From positions 1-35,605 of the forward strand of contig JAHIWM010000168.1 in assembly GCA_018815765.1 (NCBI GenBank): 35,605 bases of DNA, read 5' to 3'. Shown here in pieces: positions 34,335 through 35,605 of this stretch; the first letter of the stretch is position 1, and each line of letters opens with the position of its first letter. The DNA is from Gammaproteobacteria bacterium. Lineage in GTDB: Bacteria > Pseudomonadota > Gammaproteobacteria > Enterobacterales > Alteromonadaceae. The notes under the pieces were generated by a model that was given only the letters and a program-made list of their open reading frames with translations, searched no databases and was not told where the DNA came from. A program made the translations under genes and the position numbers.

Positions 34335-34904
34335 TCAGATAGAGGCTTTGAGGTAGAACATCGCCACGTCGGGCTGCTGCTCCATAGGCCAAAATTCAAA
34401 CTCCAGCGGTTCACGTGAATCTCGTGCCATCGTCAGAAAACCCAAACCTGCACCTTTACTACCTTCCAGTGGGTCAGCGCGCAGTGATTCCTTATAAGCT
34501 TGCTTGATCTCATCCATCGTCATTCCCCGCAGTGTTTCAAGGCGCTGGCGCAGGTCTTCTGCAACTTGAGTGCTAATAGGATTGGCGCAGAGTAAGCTGT
34601 ATTGCCCTTCGTTTTCACTAATGCAGACCGAACCATGGCGTATTTCATTGTTAGCTTGCTCTGCCGGCGTTAAGGCGTCAGCAGAGTAATGAATAATGTT
34701 TTGAGCCATTTCTACAAAGGATGAAAACAACTTACGCCGGGTCGGACCGTTTACGCCGCTGACTTCCAGTTTAAGTTTTACCGCATCAGCCATGGCTGCG
34801 ACAATATTTTGCGAGAAGTAGCCTACGTAATAAAAAATCACGTGATGCTTGCGGGCAATTTCACAAAACGCCAGCTGATCATTAACAAACAAAGGTGTAG
34901 TCAT
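34335..34904 (-). CDS. siaB: SiaB family protein kinase
   Basis: 189 residues. A GHKL-like kinase fold with the N-box-like EMAQNIIHYSAD and the ATP-lid region GSKGAGLGFLTMARDS. SiaB homologues phosphorylate SiaC rather than an anti-sigma target. Its ATG shares 1 nt with the siaA stop (TAATG), so translation is coupled. Confidence 0.9.
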   Translation of the reverse strand: MTTPLFVNDQLAFCEIARKHHVIFYYVGYFSQNIVAAMADAVKLKLEVSGVNGPTRRKLFSSFVEMAQNIIHYSADALTPAEQANNEIRHGSVCISENEGQYSLLCANPISTQVAEDLRQRLETLRGMTMDEIKQAYKESLRADPLEGSKGAGLGFLTMARDSREPLEFEFWPMEQQPDVAMFYLKASI

Positions 34905-35605
34905 TAAGATTCCTGTATACGAAAGCAGAAAAAGGTTAAATCATCACGACGCTGTTGCTGTCCTTGCCATTCGCCAAACGTATCAAGCATGGTCTGATTA
35001 ATGGTGCGGCTCGGTTGATGGCGATTGGCCAGCAAGACCTCCCGAATACGGCGTTTACCAAAAGCGATAGCCTTTGGACCGCCAATCTGATCAATCAGAC
35101 CATCAGTCGTCACAAATACCAGGCTGCCAGCCCTGAGCTGCACTAAGCGATTTGTCCAACTAAAATCCATATCACTGTCAACATAGCCCACCCCCTTGCG
35201 ATCACCGTCTATCATCTCCACACCTTCTTCACCAGGGTGGAGCACAAAGAGTATGGATTTGGCACCGGCAAAGGATAAGGTCCGCTCGGCGGCATTAAAC
35301 CAGAAGAAAGCCGCATCCATACCATCATCTGATCCCGGCGTAGCATCCTGATCGTCGATCTGGCCAAGCATTTGCTTAATGCCGCGGTTGACCTGACCAA
35401 GTAATTGCGATGGGTTATCCGCCCCCAGTTGCTCAATAGCTTGCCCCAAACTACTACTAGCAATCAGCGTCATAAATGCACCAGGAACACCATGGCCTGT
35501 GCAATCGGCCACAGCACCAAACCAGCCACCGTGCTGCGATGCAAAGTGGTAAAAATCACCGCCGACAATATCGCGGGGTTCCCATATCAAATCGGAATCC
35601 GGCAA
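34904..35605 (-). CDS. siaA: SiaA-like PP2C/SpoIIE phosphatase, C-terminal part
   Basis: The frame stays open to the window edge, so the N-terminal sensor (membrane and HAMP parts in known SiaA) is outside. The visible 233 codons are a complete PPM/SpoIIE phosphatase domain: metal-binding DIVGGDFYHF, ADCTGHGVPGAFM, then LVFVTTDGLIDQIGG and the final RRDDLTFFCFRI. It should dephosphorylate SiaC. It is the first visible gene of the minus-strand siaABCD operon. Confidence 0.9.
   Translation of the reverse strand: MPDSDLIWEPRDIVGGDFYHFASQHGGWFGAVADCTGHGVPGAFMTLIASSSLGQAIEQLGADNPSQLLGQVNRGIKQMLGQIDDQDATPGSDDGMDAAFFWFNAAERTLSFAGAKSILFVLHPGEEGVEMIDGDRKGVGYVDSDMDFSWTNRLVQLRAGSLVFVTTDGLIDQIGGPKAIAFGKRRIREVLLANRHQPSRTINQTMLDTFGEWQGQQQRRDDLTFFCFRIQES

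Noticed and set aside
1-35605. CRISPR arrays, prophage or intact insertion sequences
   Set aside because: No regularly spaced repeats, integrase, transposase or phage structural genes were seen.

Overview
The window is a stretch of gammaproteobacterial chromosome. Its gene content and order (dusB-fis-purH, sixA, a RegB/RegA pair, suhB, rpmE/priA-ftsN-hslV-hslU-DUF971, siaABCD) fit an aquatic Alteromonadales/Chromatiaceae-type bacterium of the Rheinheimera/Alishewanella kind. That placement rests on recognising gene families and synteny, not on a database search. Coding density is high. I see no rRNA, tRNA, CRISPR array, phage or intact transposon.

Layout. 1-1980 (minus): an envelope operon of a PCu(A)C copper chaperone, a DUF2333 protein and a TIGR04219-type outer-membrane protein cut by the window edge. 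2267-5471 (plus): dusB-fis from a promoter with a GC-rich discriminator, a terminator, then purH. 5539-8791 (minus): a three-gene operon with 4-nt overlaps encoding a dihaem c4-like cytochrome, a MauG/cytochrome-c-peroxidase-like dihaem protein and a beta-helix protein fused to a cytochrome c domain. Divergent from it, 9032-13978 (plus): a TonB-dependent receptor, a DUF3019 protein and an OmpR-type response regulator/histidine kinase pair. 13981-17357 (minus): a PepSY membrane protein and a siderophore-type TonB receptor interrupted by one in-frame stop. 17471-19999: sixA and a RegB/RegA-like redox two-component system preceded by a terminator-like hairpin. 20079-23499: suhB, a rhodanese, a repeat-rich gap, HutD/Ves and a PAS-GGDEF protein. 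23695-27381 (minus): a winged-helix/STAND ATPase/TPR membrane regulator with a small DP-EP-like partner. 27575-33149: rpmE, priA, ftsN, hslVU and DUF971. 33171-35605 (minus): siaD, siaC, siaB and the 3' part of siaA.

The less-described parts are the haem/TonB/two-component locus (5539-13978), which looks like a periplasmic redox pathway with its own receptor and regulator; the winged-helix/STAND/TPR protein with its small neighbour (23695-27430); and a family of perfect hairpins sharing GGGTCAGA outer arms but with different inner arms, at 5478-5537, 20889-20932 and 27470-27525, all just beyond gene ends or in minus-strand intergenic gaps. Putative promoters for fis, rpmE and suhB share a GC-rich discriminator, which suggests growth-rate or stringent control of housekeeping genes.
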